A stretch of 64,000 nucleotides of DNA. Source: Triops longicaudatus. Taxonomy: Eukaryota > Arthropoda > Branchiopoda > Notostraca > Triopsidae. Below, one piece after another: positions 1 to 13,983 of the stretch. The stretch's first letter is position 1. Every line of letters begins with the position of its first letter. The DNA lies in NCBI GenBank assembly GCA_022885665.1, contig JAGQDJ010000151.1, positions 124,001 through 188,000 on the forward strand, read 5' to 3'. Position numbers and translations under genes: made by a program. The notes under the pieces were generated by a model, which saw only the letters and a program-made list of their open reading frames with translations, did no database searches and was not told the origin of the DNA.

Positions 1-3000
1 TCTTTACAGTTCTTTTTTTACTCATAGTCATAATACTTTGCCTCAAGTTTAGAAGCTTCATGAATTATTTTCATCGGAAACAGAATCTTTGGTTTGAAGG
101 ATTTTCAGGAGAAATGAAATAGATCGAAATTTTATGCGAATATTTTTTATGTCTTCTCGCCAACTTGAACAGGTTTTCCGTTCTCTATTATTACCCGGAT
201 TAAAGCATCAAGGGTCAGATGCAGGAAGTAGATACGTGTGTGCGAAGTTTGGGTTTTATGTAAGCACTCCAGGCTATCTCTTCTCGGTAATTTCATTCAT
301 AATACTTCCACCCTAAAAGTAATTTTGCCTTATACAGAGATTTCTTTGGCGACAAAAACACAGTCATTGTGAGTTACGACCGCGGCTATGGGCCGCAGTT
401 ACAGAAAGTTTGGCTTTTTACTGCCACATGCGAAAAGTTATGGCCAACAGTGTCTTTTCATGGGGCTCGACGTTGGCTTCCATCGGCACAAGGCAACAAG
501 CATATCTATTCATAATAGAGCTGAAGTAAACAAAACTTTGGGGCTCAATATGCTGCCATTTTTTATGAGTCCGAAGAAGACATTCAAGCTTTTTAGAACT
601 TTCCAAGCGGAACCCAGACTTTTCCCCTGCACAACAGTTGCTGTCTTAAAACTTATGCAGCGGACGACGCTAACGTTATTTTGTACATATTTTTATAGCG
701 ATCGTTAGAATTCGTAAGTACCTTTGGGCCGCAAACACTCACGCGGAGACTATTCCTGTACAAGGTTTTCTTTCTTTACAAAATTTGTAGTTTACGGTCC
801 CGGGTCAAGATTTTCTTTTTGTGGCACGCGTGGAAAGAAAAAGGTAACAGGTACAGACCTGATACTCTCTTTGAACTCCACAAACGTGATCAGTTTCTTC
901 CTTTCATTGAGAAGGTAATGTTTAATGGAGTTCCAGTGACCACGCCTCTTGATCAAAAAAGGGCAATAGAGATGTTGGGAATAGTGAAATGGATAAGGAC
1001 GTGTCTCTCGTGTGTCGTTAAGCGTAGTAAAAGATCTAACGAAAGAGGAAGAAAAGGCCACGTGAGCCAGAAAAGGTAAACCAAAGTAGTATGGACAACA
1101 ATAGATCCTGTCATAGCACTAAGATGGATGTCGAGACCTGACCTTTGTTGACCTTTACACCCCAAGAGCTCTTTCATCACGGAACGGCTCCGACCGAGTT
1201 GCCTTTTTGAGACTTTTCCCCCAAAGGGAGAAACAATTTTTTTTTTATGTTTGCTATTATATTAGATACCTTCGCTTGGTTGTTGTCTTGGTTCTTAAGA
1301 GCTTAATCTCCAGAGATGCTGGCCAGAGTAAAAGAAACTCTCTGAAGTTAGGGCGTTCGTGAAGAAGGAGTAAAGAAAAGGCCTCCAATGAACCTTTTGC
1401 GTTTAATTAGGTTCGTACCGACATGGGAGAGAACGCAAAGTAGAAACTAAAACGTGGTGTTAGGACGTTTTTATTAGGCAAAGCGCGTGTTACAGCCGTG
1501 CGGATAGGCCTGAGGAGACATTTGAAAAGGGGAAAAGGAGAGGGTAACTTGAAAAAAGTATTAAATGGCTCTTGATTTTGTTACGCTATAACATACAGAC
1601 GGAGGTCTCGGGGGTTCCAATTACGCTACTGGAAACGTCAGACGTTTCGCTTTTAGGGGTTGTCAGGTTGCCAGCATTGCAATTAACCCATATGTCACTT
1701 CAAAGATTCCATTTTCATCCCATATATACAAGAATTCTTTGGAGTACGCTGACTCTTATAACGTCTGCGATGTTCGAATTTGACTCAGCTGCATTCCGAA
1801 GTCAATATTATTTTTTAGTTTTTTAGTTTGTGTGCAAGTTTATCGAAAAGAGATTACCTGAAATTAGCGTTTTTTTGGGCTATTTTTCACTACTTGTGGT
1901 ATTCAAACCCTCTTATTAGATACAATGCAGTTTTCATTAGTTTGGGCACAAAAGAACATACGAATCAATATCGTAGCAAAAAAGGTAACCATTCTGTTGT
2001 AGTCAGGAAGAAACAGCGTAGATTTCGATGCGCTCATTTGATTTGCAGATGTTATGGGAGGTCTTCGGTAATTCTCGAGCTTAAACAGATTTCATAAAGT
2101 GTTTCACAGAAATTAGTCATAGTGCAGTGTTCAGACACAAAGGCAACATTCCGTCAAAGGGCCTACATTCTGTTTCCTTTCAAGTCAGGCCGAATTTACC
2201 CAAACTTCTATAGAAGACGGTAATTAAAACGGCCGGTTGTGGCCGCAACTTTTGATTACAACGTAGAAGCCGCAAGGAAAGTTTCGACTCGTTTCTAACA
2301 AACCATGCAAGTTTGGCAATAAATTCGGCTCAAGAATTTGAACCCGAAATCGAAAAGGCTTGCCGTAATGATACGAAGAACTTGGATGTTTCGTTGGGTC
2401 TCCATGTCGGCATTTTATTCTTTATTTAAAGTAATACCAGAAAAGTAGGCGATATGCTTTTAGTCTATTTATTTAGTTCGGTTGCTTACCGTAAACCAGG
2501 GTAATTTTGGATACAATGAATATTTTATAGGAAACAGTAGGCCATCAACTGCTCCTTAACTATGTAAAACAAAGCAACAAATAAAAAGTCAACAGATTCA
2601 GTGATAATAGGCTTTTTTAGGATACCAACATCCGTGTTTGTATTTTAGCCCGTTTCCTGGCAACAAGAAGCTTAGGATTTAAGGGACATAAGGGACTTTA
2701 TTTGCACAATTTTAGAGCTTTAGGATTTCCTCTATCGAAAGACAACTAGGACAGTTAGGGGCTGTATTTTTTTCAAGAAGATCCTTCATATACCAGGTTT
2801 TCTGCTACCTAAATCAAAACGCACTTGCAACTTTTTACCTCGAGGCAACTCGCTGTTAACCTTACATAGTGAACTTCGACCCTTTTCCTACGTTATGGCT
2901 GTTCCGAGGCTAGCCAGCGCCACCTAGGTAGGGAAGTGAGGAGGGGTGAGGGAGGACCCGATTTGCAAAGAAAAACGCATGAAAACTCAACAAAAACCAA

Positions 3001-6000
3001 CTCCCCTTTCGAAGTTGAAAAGACTGTGGATAGCAAATACTAAAGCAGTGCTTAAAACTATAGGAAGTGCAACCAAGTGCGAATGTGTAAACAAATTTAA
3101 GTTTTAAGGCGTAGGTACCATTTTTTCTGCTGAATTGTTTACGTTCATTTTCCCCTAAAATAATGAAAGTCATTTTCTTCAAATAAATTGGTTAGAAGTG
3201 TTTAACTAATCCACAATAACGACACCAGGAGGAAATTTTCCGCCAATAAATGTTATTTCTGAATTTTGTCGAACGATTCTTTTTCGCTTTCAAAGTTGTA
3301 CACATCGCGGGGTAACTTTGTAAATGCGATTTCGAAAATGCAATACTCCCGGAATTTTGCAATGATATCAATGGTGAAAAGTTTGTGTTTCCGCGGAGCA
3401 ATCTACAGAGCTAAATTTTTCATTTTCATATTAATTTAAAAATTAGCCGCAATATAGAAGAAAAATTAAAATAAAAGGCCCTTTTTCGTTCGAAACTACC
3501 CCGTTTCGCGGTGCGGTTTTACATAATAATTCTCTTTTTATTTTGATTGTTTTACAAAGTGTTTCGATAATTTTTAAAAAGCTAATGGATGTGACCAAGA
3601 AAAAGTCCATTATTGGAAGATGAATGTTAAAATTTCATATTTTCACAATTACCTTTGTGCCCTTTTTTAAAATTTTTCACCTGCTAATTTGTGCAACCGA
3701 GACTTTTACAAGCAGACCCAGTATTTGTAGGTTATAAGTTCTAATTTATTCCTAATTACGGCTTAAACTACACTACGATAAAATTGTTAGATAAGCTTTG
3801 AATTGGTCATGCGGTATATGCACTATTGGCTTCCTCGTTTTCCATAACCAGCGAGCGAATTCTTCTTTTTATTTTTTGCTTCTTGGTTATAGAAGATTAA
3901 GCCGTCCTCCGCACCTAATACCGTTCGGATGAGTCTCGCAGCCTCTGCATTAGGGCAAAAAGCTTCGCCTCCTCCTCCTACTACTCGGGCTTATTATTTT
4001 CGGTCTGAAATTAGACGCTCATTTGACGTGTAAAATGACAACGTAGGGACGGACATGTTGCTAACCATAAGTCGTTCTCGTGTGTGAAAAAGGAGGGTGC
4101 TCGAAAGTTGAGAAAAGCTTGGGCTCGAGGGCAGCAAAAAAGGAAGAAAAGGTACATTTTAAGTACTTACGAGTCCTTAGGGAATGGTTTACTATTATTA
4201 ATGGCTACGCACGAGGAGGTTACATTGTATGTATAGAATGACATCAGTACGGAAATCTATAGGGAAGGAGAGGGAATAGAGAGGGGCAGGTGCCGAGGAC
4301 GCACTAAGCGGCTTATACGCGTGAATTGCACGTCACGTGACCATTTGTATATAGCACACCGCTCCGTTTTACCCACGGTGCGCCGTAAGTCCGTTTTTGC
4401 TCCTTTTGGCGGGGGTCTAACAAAACTGTGCAGATACCGTGCCCAGCCCTATACTTAACAACGAGCATTATCTTTTGTTGGAAGCTGTACCCGGGAAGGG
4501 ATCCTCGAGGGATCCATGATCTTTTGTTTGGGGACAAAGGGAGGTGATTTCAGCTTTTTCCAGGGCTAAGTACTTTACTTACACGCGTCTTTTAGGTAAA
4601 TAGTACCGGAGTCTGTGTTCCTGCTGGGTAACAGTGATTTGCATATGACACAAATACAGATGCTGACTGGCGAAGAGTTTTCCGAGATTTTGCTTTTCAG
4701 AAAATGTCTTTTCTTAGAATAAGGATTTCTTCCGCTGAGAAAAAAATAATTGAAAATTGCATTCTTTTTTAAACTTGCCTTGTTTGAGCCTATGGAAAGG
4801 CTATGTATGCGGGGTGTTGTAGGAAATGATGTCGGGGGGGAAAGATTGGGACGGGAGAGGGGCTAATACGACTGATGACTGACACTGATAAGGTCTGTAA
4901 CAAGCAACAAGCCCCCAAAAGCTGGCAGGCAGTAGCCCGGGTACGTGCCGGACGGCTGTTGGAAGGGGAAATGACTTTCGTCGTAAAGATATGAGGCAGA
5001 AAAGAAGGCTGGGCTTGACGGCAGTTTTCTGAAATATTCGCCGCCCTGCTTTAGTGGACTCAAGGAAGGCTTTGCGTTATTAGCTATGATACCTTGGCAA
5101 ATTATGTTGGGGAGGAGGAAAGGACATTTACCTATTATAGAGTGGCAATAAAGTGAAGATGTGTGCGGAGGTTTCGTGCGTTGAGTGTGGCATTCAACCC
5201 TTAGGACGTATTAGCACTGAAAGTTAGGAGCTTTGGTGAGACATCATGCCAGATTTAAAGTTAGAAGTTATAACATTTCGGGGAGTCTTAAATTTTATAT
5301 AAAGAGGAAACTATTGACGTTTACTGTTAAATTAACTTTTCCTTGAGTATACGCTAAAATGCCCGCGCAAACGGTAATTATAAATATAGTTCAATTAATA
5401 ATGTTTTTTTAATGTAGCTGATTAAGAAGAAAGGACAATGTGTTTGCCGATTTATAGTAAATATATTAAACTATTACCATAAAGTAGTAATCGTCTATAG
5501 CTGTACACAGGAACACATGTATCAGATCTAATTTGAAACGTCGGAGTTGTCACTTTCCTAGTCTGCTTTTCCTAATTTTGGACCTACCCTTATGTTATTG
5601 AATGATTTAGAAGTAAGTATAATTTACAATTTAGGCCGAATTATTTTCGCAGTAGGCGTGGCCTATACGATACCAAACTAAACAGAAAACGCATTATTTT
5701 AGTTATATGGATAGTTTGTGGGAGAAAAAGTATTTTCAAAATCGAGCATAGCTTATGTTAAAGAGTCCGAAAACGACAAATCAAATGAAACCATTATTTG
5801 TCTTAATCCCATTCTTCTTTGAACTCCGCCAAAAGGTGAAAAATTCATAAGTTAACAAAAATGTTACTACTTCTATTTTGAGATTTTGACCTATGTATAA
5901 ATTAATGGAAATATCAAGGCCAGGGTGTTCTCACTTTCCATAATGCCATCATGTAACATTTTTGTTCGACCCAAGGTTGAAATAAATTCCTACCCCTTGC

Positions 6001-6572
6001 TGCGAACTAATGATAACTACGAAATCGTTTAAGTAGAATTTCAGGAGTTTGTCCAGTACAGCATATTCTGTTTGACATTCGTCTTCAAAAGTGGCACTCT
6101 TTGCATCCCTACATTCCTTTGATTTTTATAGGAAAATGAGCCTGACGTGCTTCTCGAAGCAACCTTGTGACTTTTGGAACGAGATTTCAATGCACAGCCG
6201 GCCGGAATTTTAATTGGCAGGCTCCGAAGACTTTCAATGGTACACTAATAACCAGCCATTCAATGCGCAAGCATTACACAGGCTTTTGGTAAGATGCAAA
6301 ACCTTCTCCCCTGTAATAGCATAATACCCCATCAGTTTAATTCTTTGTACAGCTCCATCCTATGTTATTCCCCCTCGACATCTTGAGCTGCACCATCAGT
6401 GAGAGGCAGGCATATTTATTTAAGGCATTACCGGGGGGAAAGGTCGAGCTTTTGTAAAAGGCCTACTTCATCGTAATCATCATCATCCCCCACGTAACGC
6501 AATTTTCCTTTTTTTTTCCCCTCTTCCTCTTCTTGCTCCGAACTTGTGAATGCTCCTCTTGTTTGCCTTCCC
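1..6572. other. No gene recognised
   Basis: AT-rich sequence with only short, domain-free open frames. A cluster of 6-bp palindromes at 4490-4515 is the only structure noted. Confidence 0.6.
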
Positions 6573-6606
6573 AAAAGTTGCTATAGCCCGGGCTATAGCA
6601 ACTTTT
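6573..6606. repeat. 34-bp perfect palindrome
   Basis: The left half AAAAGTTGCTATAGCCC is followed directly by its exact reverse complement, with no spacer, centred between 6589 and 6590. A perfect 17-bp-arm palindrome is not expected by chance in 64 kb. The 13-mer GCTATAGCAACTT from its right half recurs at 37538-37550. Confidence 0.95.
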
Positions 6607-9600
6607 TCTGCCCACAAAAACTCCAACAATGTTGAATATAAAAGGGGTATTTTTCGTTGGATATCTCGGAAGGGCGAAAGTGGAAGAGGGGGCAGAGGGT
6701 ATAATCGGGCCTAAATTTGCATGACGCCACAAACAGTTGTGTTGAGCTCATAGGCCACCCAACAACAGTCCCGTGATTTCGTTGATTTTAGTTCGGTAAG
6801 ATATTTAAATTAGGCGGTTAAACACGGGAGGTCTTGAACTGCAGTGTTAGAGGTAAACACGCAGAGTAATGATGGATAGGTGGAAAGAAGTCATCATCAC
6901 TTCTAATCAACTCTTCTCTCACGGGTTTTTGGAAAAAGACTCCAAAATCGAAATTTTGGCGTTGTTAAGTAGAAGAAGCTATTAAGTGTGGTTAGCTGAG
7001 GTTAACGGTCAAGGAAGAAATTGGCTTTTGTCTTTGTTGTAGCGCCCCAATAAGGGCTCAACCGCTCAGAGTATTGTTGGTGTCAGTAACGGGGAAGAGG
7101 CTTTAGCGCTGAAGGTTAGAATCAGCGAACTATTACAGGAGTAAATTGCAGCCTTTAAGTCTGAGCTGTGGTTCTTAGAAAGGTATGCCTTTGGTGGTAT
7201 CCCATACAACGTTCACGGTGCGAAGATAAAATCAGTGTTATTTACAGACTAATATTGCTGCGGAACACCGAATATAGCAAGCATGGTTGTGCTTCGTTAT
7301 TAACATGATTCGTAATTGTTTCATTTTTCGATTCGGGACGCTTATGTTTAGATTTTTAAATACTATAGTCTTTACTTGGGTGTTTAAGCCACGAAATGTA
7401 AAATTCCTTTAATTTGTGTTTGGAGCCTTAAAAGTTGTCCAGTTAACAAGCTTAGTTTTTCTAAGCGTTCAACAAAAAATACGCTTATGGAAGCCGTAGA
7501 AATTAGTTCGTGTTATAGCATTTTCTGGATTGGTTTTGCAGCCTGCTGACGTCGCCTTTAGATTGGAAACAGTGGGGAGCATCTATTTCGCTTTTGCTGC
7601 AAAATTTGCTCTCCGGTTTCAAAATTCACAGTCATGACACCAACTTATTAGACGACGTAAAGAGAAACTTCAGGAAATTGGTGCTCGAAAAAAATCCATT
7701 AACTTTTATCTTACACGTGAAATTGGGTAATAGCTACGACTCTTAAGGTTTCGCAACATTATTGACTGAAATTACAAGAAAAAACTTGCGAAGCCGAATC
7801 TTAGACGAAGTCCTTCCAAGGGATGCCAATGCCATGGAGTCCGTCATGCGTGGCAAGAAAAATAGCCCGAAACACGGGAAACTAAATTTGGTCACTGTCC
7901 CTTCTTGTTTCATTTTTTCTCATTTCCCTTCTTTACGGACACTCCTAATACTGGAACGTTGGTTTATTTTAAGAAGCCAGTAAATAACGCTGCGGGGGTG
8001 GCAGTAGGACTTAATCAAGAAACAGCTTGTCGTTTACCTCAGCTTTTTTATTGCCTTGACCGATACGAATGGAGTTGGCTAGTCCGCGTCGGGGGGTGTC
8101 TTTTTGAGAATATAACATAAAAATACGGTACATTTGCCATTTCCAAGGCTTGTAGCCTGAAAAGTGCATTGACGTTGATTGCAGCGTTAAAGCTACGAAA
8201 TAAAAACTATTAAATTTGAAGTGAAATCTGTCGTAAAATTATGTTTAAGAGGATCTATCTTAATTATTTGCTATAGGAGCTTTGTCCCTTAACTCCAGGC
8301 ATGGAGACCACGCATAACTGCTACACCCTTTCTTCCTGCGTAGACTTTTTGTGTAATCTGGGAAATATATCCGGAAATTTCATAAGATATCCAACAGCAT
8401 TCATTGCGATCACAATATACACGTTAAAGTTACTTTAGTCTGTTTTAGCCCATTTACGTGCTACTCCGAAGTTAGGGATTTGCCAGTGTTTTAACATGTA
8501 GGTTAAATTTCAGCTCTTGCGCTTTACGCTGCAGTACACCTTGCGTCATAGGACGGAAAAGAGACAGATTTGACTGACAACTTTGCCCGGAATATTAGGC
8601 GTAATTCTGACAGAATAGTACATCTGTGCTATCTGGCAATTCAGTGGAGGGAAGTATTAAATCAGTAACTCTTGCATCTCAGACACCGGTCCTCAAAATT
8701 TCACGAATGATCGTAGCAGAACGGTTTCCTACTCTCAGTCGAGCGTAACAGGGAACGGCATTATGCTTCATTAAACGGCTGACATGCAGACTAGTAGCTC
8801 AGTCCTTTGGATAATACTGGAGACTCAGCTCCTTAGATGTAAAAAAAAATAAAATTGAGTAAGTGAGAGAGCATACAAGTTTATTGTTAGCCGCACAGGA
8901 GCGGAAAACAACTTGTCGAGTAGCTAATTAAGACCGGCGCCCCTTTGCCTTCTTTTCGCAACAACAGCTCTATTAAAGCCAAGTCAGCAGCCGTGGCAGC
9001 CCCACCCCTCCACATGTGTTCCCCAAGTCACTGGTGTTTTCTGTTGTTTTCCCTACTCTTGAACTTACTTTAATCAAGGTAGAAGGATGTTACTGGTATC
9101 ATCTTTTCCTTTTTTTCGCTTTTGGCGATCCGCGCGTTGCCGATCAATTTCACGCTGCCTTCATGTATGGCATACGCCGCCCTTTTTTAACACCCTTCTC
9201 TGATAACCTCATCATTTGCCCCAGAACAATTGAAGAGCCTTAAGAGGAGCCCAACAAAGGCTACAGGTACCTAAAGTCACCAATAAAAGGTGTTCCGAGT
9301 CAAGTTTCCTGCTATTTAACGGCAAAAGAAAAGGCTCGACATCTTGAGAAAGCTTCAAGCCCATATGGAGCATTTTAGACCTCATTGTCTTTCACCTTCA
9401 CGCCAGATTAGGCATACCTTTTAGGCGGCTGGAAAAGAAAAGCAAGCCACATTACTCCTCTATAGCTTTGCGGAAATAGTTGTTTCAGGAGAGTAATAAT
9501 AAGGTATTAGAAGATGGAGGATGGGAATAATTTTCTTAGAGGTTTTTATGGGTTTTAGAAGCTTTTTCTTTACCTATTCACGCTATGTTGGGTTGCGAAA

Positions 9601-12600
9601 TTGGTTAAGGTGCCTAAAAGCCAACTTGCACTATTTGCAGCGATAACGCCCAAATTTGTTAGGATTGTTTTCATACCTAAAAATTTAATGAGCTAAACTA
9701 ATCTTTCTCTTTTTTCTCATTTTTACATTGTTTGTAACACATGGTTTGTAACACGTGGTTTCACTTTTTATTGAAGTTACTTAAATGAAAAACTTACATA
9801 TAATTTCTAAGGTTTGTGAATGATAATTTTTTCGTTGATTTTGTTCAGCTTTTCAGCTTCCAATATTTTAACATACTTTCCGGAATATAATAAAAGAAAT
9901 TCATACCACTTTTATTGAAGTTAAGTGAGCCATAGTAAAAAGGAAATACCGCTAGCCATTTGCGGCATTGTGGTCTTTTTTAAAGCAGCTCAAAATGGTG
10001 CTCATAAATTTGAGGCCAGGCTGTGTTCAAGGAGAGCCTTAGGAAATTAACGCTATTCTTCTAATCAGTTGGTCCATTATTCTTCTCCTTTCACACCTTG
10101 AGGAGCGAAAAGGAAGAGACCACCCGCTATGTAGGTACCCGGAATCGGCCCTTTTGGCGTGTTTTTCTGAGATCCGTAGCACATTTCACACGAGTCGGTG
10201 CGGCACTATGTCTAATATAAACATAGGTACCCCGGAATTCGTATCATATTGTGGGCAACAAGAGTCCAGTGGCGTGATATAGTTCATGTCGCCTTAGCTT
10301 ACATAAAAAAAGGAAAATTGTCCCGAAAGGAAGAGGGTTATTGTAGTTCCTTCTTTTTTTTCTGGGAGCTCAAGAGAGGAATTTTATTTATATATCTCCT
10401 GCTTCACTGGCAACACTTGCTTTCATAGGTTCTGGGAATTCTTTATGATTTCATGTCGTTAGGACGGAGTGTGTCGTTAAAGCGCGGCGTCTGTTACCAG
10501 TATTTCTGTCCCCGGGTAATAATAGCAATATAATGATTACTAAAGACGACCTTACGCGGTGCCCTCTCCTTTTTTTCTACATGTAATGATACAGTAAATT
10601 TTCGGAACTGTTACAAAAATTATAGCTGTGCAACGTCGACAGGTGTGGCTCTTTTTAAGATATTTTCTTAAAGTTTAGTCATCCCAACCCACATTTCTCT
10701 AATTCTATGAGAAAAAGCCAGGTCGCAGCACAGGAAAGAAGTATTGAAAAAAATCGCAAATTCCAATTGATTTCCTTTTTAATTCCGTCTCTGTTTCAGT
10801 GGCAGCGTGTTTTTTGTTTCAGAGCTACTACTTAAAAGTACATCCGTTTAGTATTTTTGATGAACTGTCCGGATATTTCGTTGTTACGACAGTCGAAGGT
10901 GCTTCACGGAAATTGGATGGAATTATGTTCAACCCGCTTTAGCTTACAGACAGAGCGGGTTAAAGGTTCCCTTACCGAAGTGTTAAATCATTCGAAAATG
11001 TTTATGGCGTCTAAGGTCTTCGTTCCTGAAGGTAGGACCCCTGTTGATAAAGATTGAGCACGAGCAATGAAAAATCATTAGAAAACCCGAAGATTCGTAA
11101 TTTTTGAGACCGAATCCGTGGCTTCTATTCCAAAAACTATTTTCGGAGGTTATTATTGTGGAACGTGTAATAATTACGACTTTTTTTTACAACCGTAAGT
11201 ATAATAAGTGTCAAAGCCAAACTCGTAGGCCGAACGAGGCCAAGTGTTGCTATTGTTATGTCAAGTAGGTATAATTGAATGCGTCCCTGGATCAGGAACT
11301 CGTAGAGTTTCCTAATATGGCTCAACACAAATTTATTTACAAGGACCCTACACGGACAGTTTTTGTATTTTAAGGTCCTTTATTCTTTGGTAGAGGTGAT
11401 GCCATACTGGGAACTTGGTCCTCCTTATTTCAGGAAAGGCGTGACATTGTTGTGCATATGTTATAGCCCAGGAGAGGGAATGCGAGTGTAAAAAAAAAAG
11501 GCTTGTGGGCCAGAAGAAAACAAGATTGCAGTAGGTGTCCGAAGAGATTGGAACTTGGATAACGATCGACCGAGCTTGAAAACGGGGCATTGACAAGTAA
11601 TGTCAATCAAAGTCATAAAGTTTCCTTTTACTCGCTATTGCTACACTGGCGCGGACCTCTAGGGAGTCTTTTCACATAGACATTTTTGCATACGAAATGG
11701 GATGCCACTTCTATTTTCATTTACCTCTGTCTGGAACCTTTTATGTATCTTCAACTTGAGTACCAGGTTTTCATGTGTTACACGAAAGGTCTGAGAATTT
11801 TTGCTCGAACCTATTTGAACTTTGTTAGGGCTTTAACAAAAGCCAGGGACTTTAAGATGCATAATTTCACTCCTTTCTTCCGAAATGCAAAATTTATCAC
11901 TCAAATACTAACAAAAATGGAAAACTCTAACAAGGCAAACTTTTATTTCTGGCTTTTAATATTAGGTTATGTTAGGTTTCGCTCGTGTGCGTCCATACGA
12001 CATGAGCTTTGAAAATTTGCCTCTATTCGACTTGAGTGGCTGTAAGAGTTAAATAAACTTTCAGACCACGGAAATGTAGAAGCCACAGGAAGACTGCGTG
12101 AAACAATTTGAAGAATTAAAAAATCCCTGGAACTTGTTAATATTTATCTATATCTAATATATAATTTTGTAAACCGCGTATGATTAAATTGAAAGAGCTG
12201 AAATTGCTGATTGAAGGCCATTTTGCTAATTTTATTTGGCGGTAGAAACAAGTATCACTCTGTATTTTAAGAAAAATAATCTTTAAAAAATTACTTTCAG
12301 GGAAGAGAAAGTGAGTCCTGAAGTCCTAAAACCGCAAGTTCTCGAAAAAAACACAACCTTCCGGCAAGGAAAGCCAATTATCAATTGGAGAGCTATTATA
12401 GTTCTAAATGGTATCCTTTGTGTCGTATTGAATTTCGGCAGCGTTATCGAATTTCTGCATGACTGGTCTCTCGTCTGAAGTTAGAGTTAAGGAATAATCC
12501 CAGGCGTTCGGGAATCGACAAAGCCAATGAGCCGTACGTGAACAGGTCACTCGCCCTGAAGCGAGTCATCGGGGGTGGAGTGGTTGGTCACGTGTTGGTC

Positions 12601-13983
12601 CTAACGAAATGCTGCCAAAACTCCAACGTCAAGCCTATGATTTAAAGTCGCCAGTTGCATTTTATGGCCCGAAGTTATCTTAACCCAGCTTTGCAATCCT
12701 CACCGGTCACGTGTCACACCCACAACCAAGCTAACGAACCGATAAGCAAGAGGGAATAAAAGTTTTTGCGCGTGACCATAAAAAAAAAAAAACTAGAAAA
12801 AAGGGTGCCAAGGGCTATCGATATCCGCTTGTAATTTTTCTACGTCTTATGCGGAAACGAGTTGGTGATAGTGGGCTTATGTCCGATTTAATTGGCCCCT
12901 CTGAAACGCGTGTGGCTCCGTGTAGTTATGAGGTCGTAGACTACCGCCGTGACAACCCTGGGAACGAAAAAAAAATCAATTGGCTTTTGGGATTAAGGAG
13001 AAGGGACAGGAAACGGATCGCAGATAAAACTGGGTCGCTTAGATACCTTGAAGTCAATTGATTTAACTGTCGGATCGGGAGTAGTTTTTTTATTTTCTCT
13101 CGGGAATAGGGCTTGTCCTTGTTGGGAGTTTTGTTAAAAGGACTAGCGTTTGTCCTTCTTTCGAGAACCAACGTCTACGAGAGATTCGACTAGCAGAAGG
13201 GGACAGAAGCAATCAGTTTTCAGTGGCAGCAAGAGGTTGGACGAGTCGGACATTGAGTCAGCTCTTCATCGTTATTCGATTTCGTGCTACCCGATTCCCA
13301 TACGCCATGGCAATGGGCTTTACAGAGCAAGAGTATTCCTCAAGAGCACGAAGAAAGTCGTCCCATCGTCTTAAGCGATGACTCCCGGACTTTCATTCAT
13401 CTTTAGTTTCCTTCACTGATACAACTTAGCTCAGGAAAAAATACCTGAAAAGTAGCGCGTTTTCCTCACGAAGTACTCGGGCACATAAAAGTAAAATGAA
13501 ACAAAAATCGCCCTGGCGCGCATTGGTTGCCTTGTACGAGCGCAGCGAAATATTCTAAAACTTCGACCGAAATTAAGTTAAGCACAAGTGACTTTGGGCA
13601 AGCGGCGCCGCGAAACAAGTCTTGTAGCGGCAAGCACGCCGCGAGCTGAAAAGTTTGGGAACTTCTGGCTTAGGAAGTTTTCCATAGAATGAAGGAAAAT
13701 CAAAAGTGCAACAATGTTTAGCGTGGAGTAAAGTTTCGCATTTAACACTGCCCGCCGAACAGTCGAAACATGTGTCCATATCTTTGTCTGAAAATGCGAG
13801 TTTTGGTAACTTATGAAACAAGTAGTAAGGGCAATTTTTTTTCGTAGGCTATAGAGTGCAACAGAATGGAACACTTTTGCACCTCTTAAGACTTCAGGTC
13901 TTCTGCCCTATTTTTACAGGTGGAAATTTTCTGTTTGGTACTGTGGAACCGGAGATGTGCTAATTTTTCTGGAGCCCACTTTT
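6607..13983. other. No gene recognised
   Basis: Only the small tandem repeat at 9731-9758 stands out. Open frames reach 108 codons (11686-12012) without a recognisable motif. Confidence 0.6.
9731..9758 (+). repeat. 14-bp tandem duplication
   Basis: TTTGTAACACATGG is followed directly by TTTGTAACACGTGG. Just downstream, CACTTTTTATTGAAGTTA (9762-9779) nearly recurs at 9907-9923. Confidence 0.8.
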
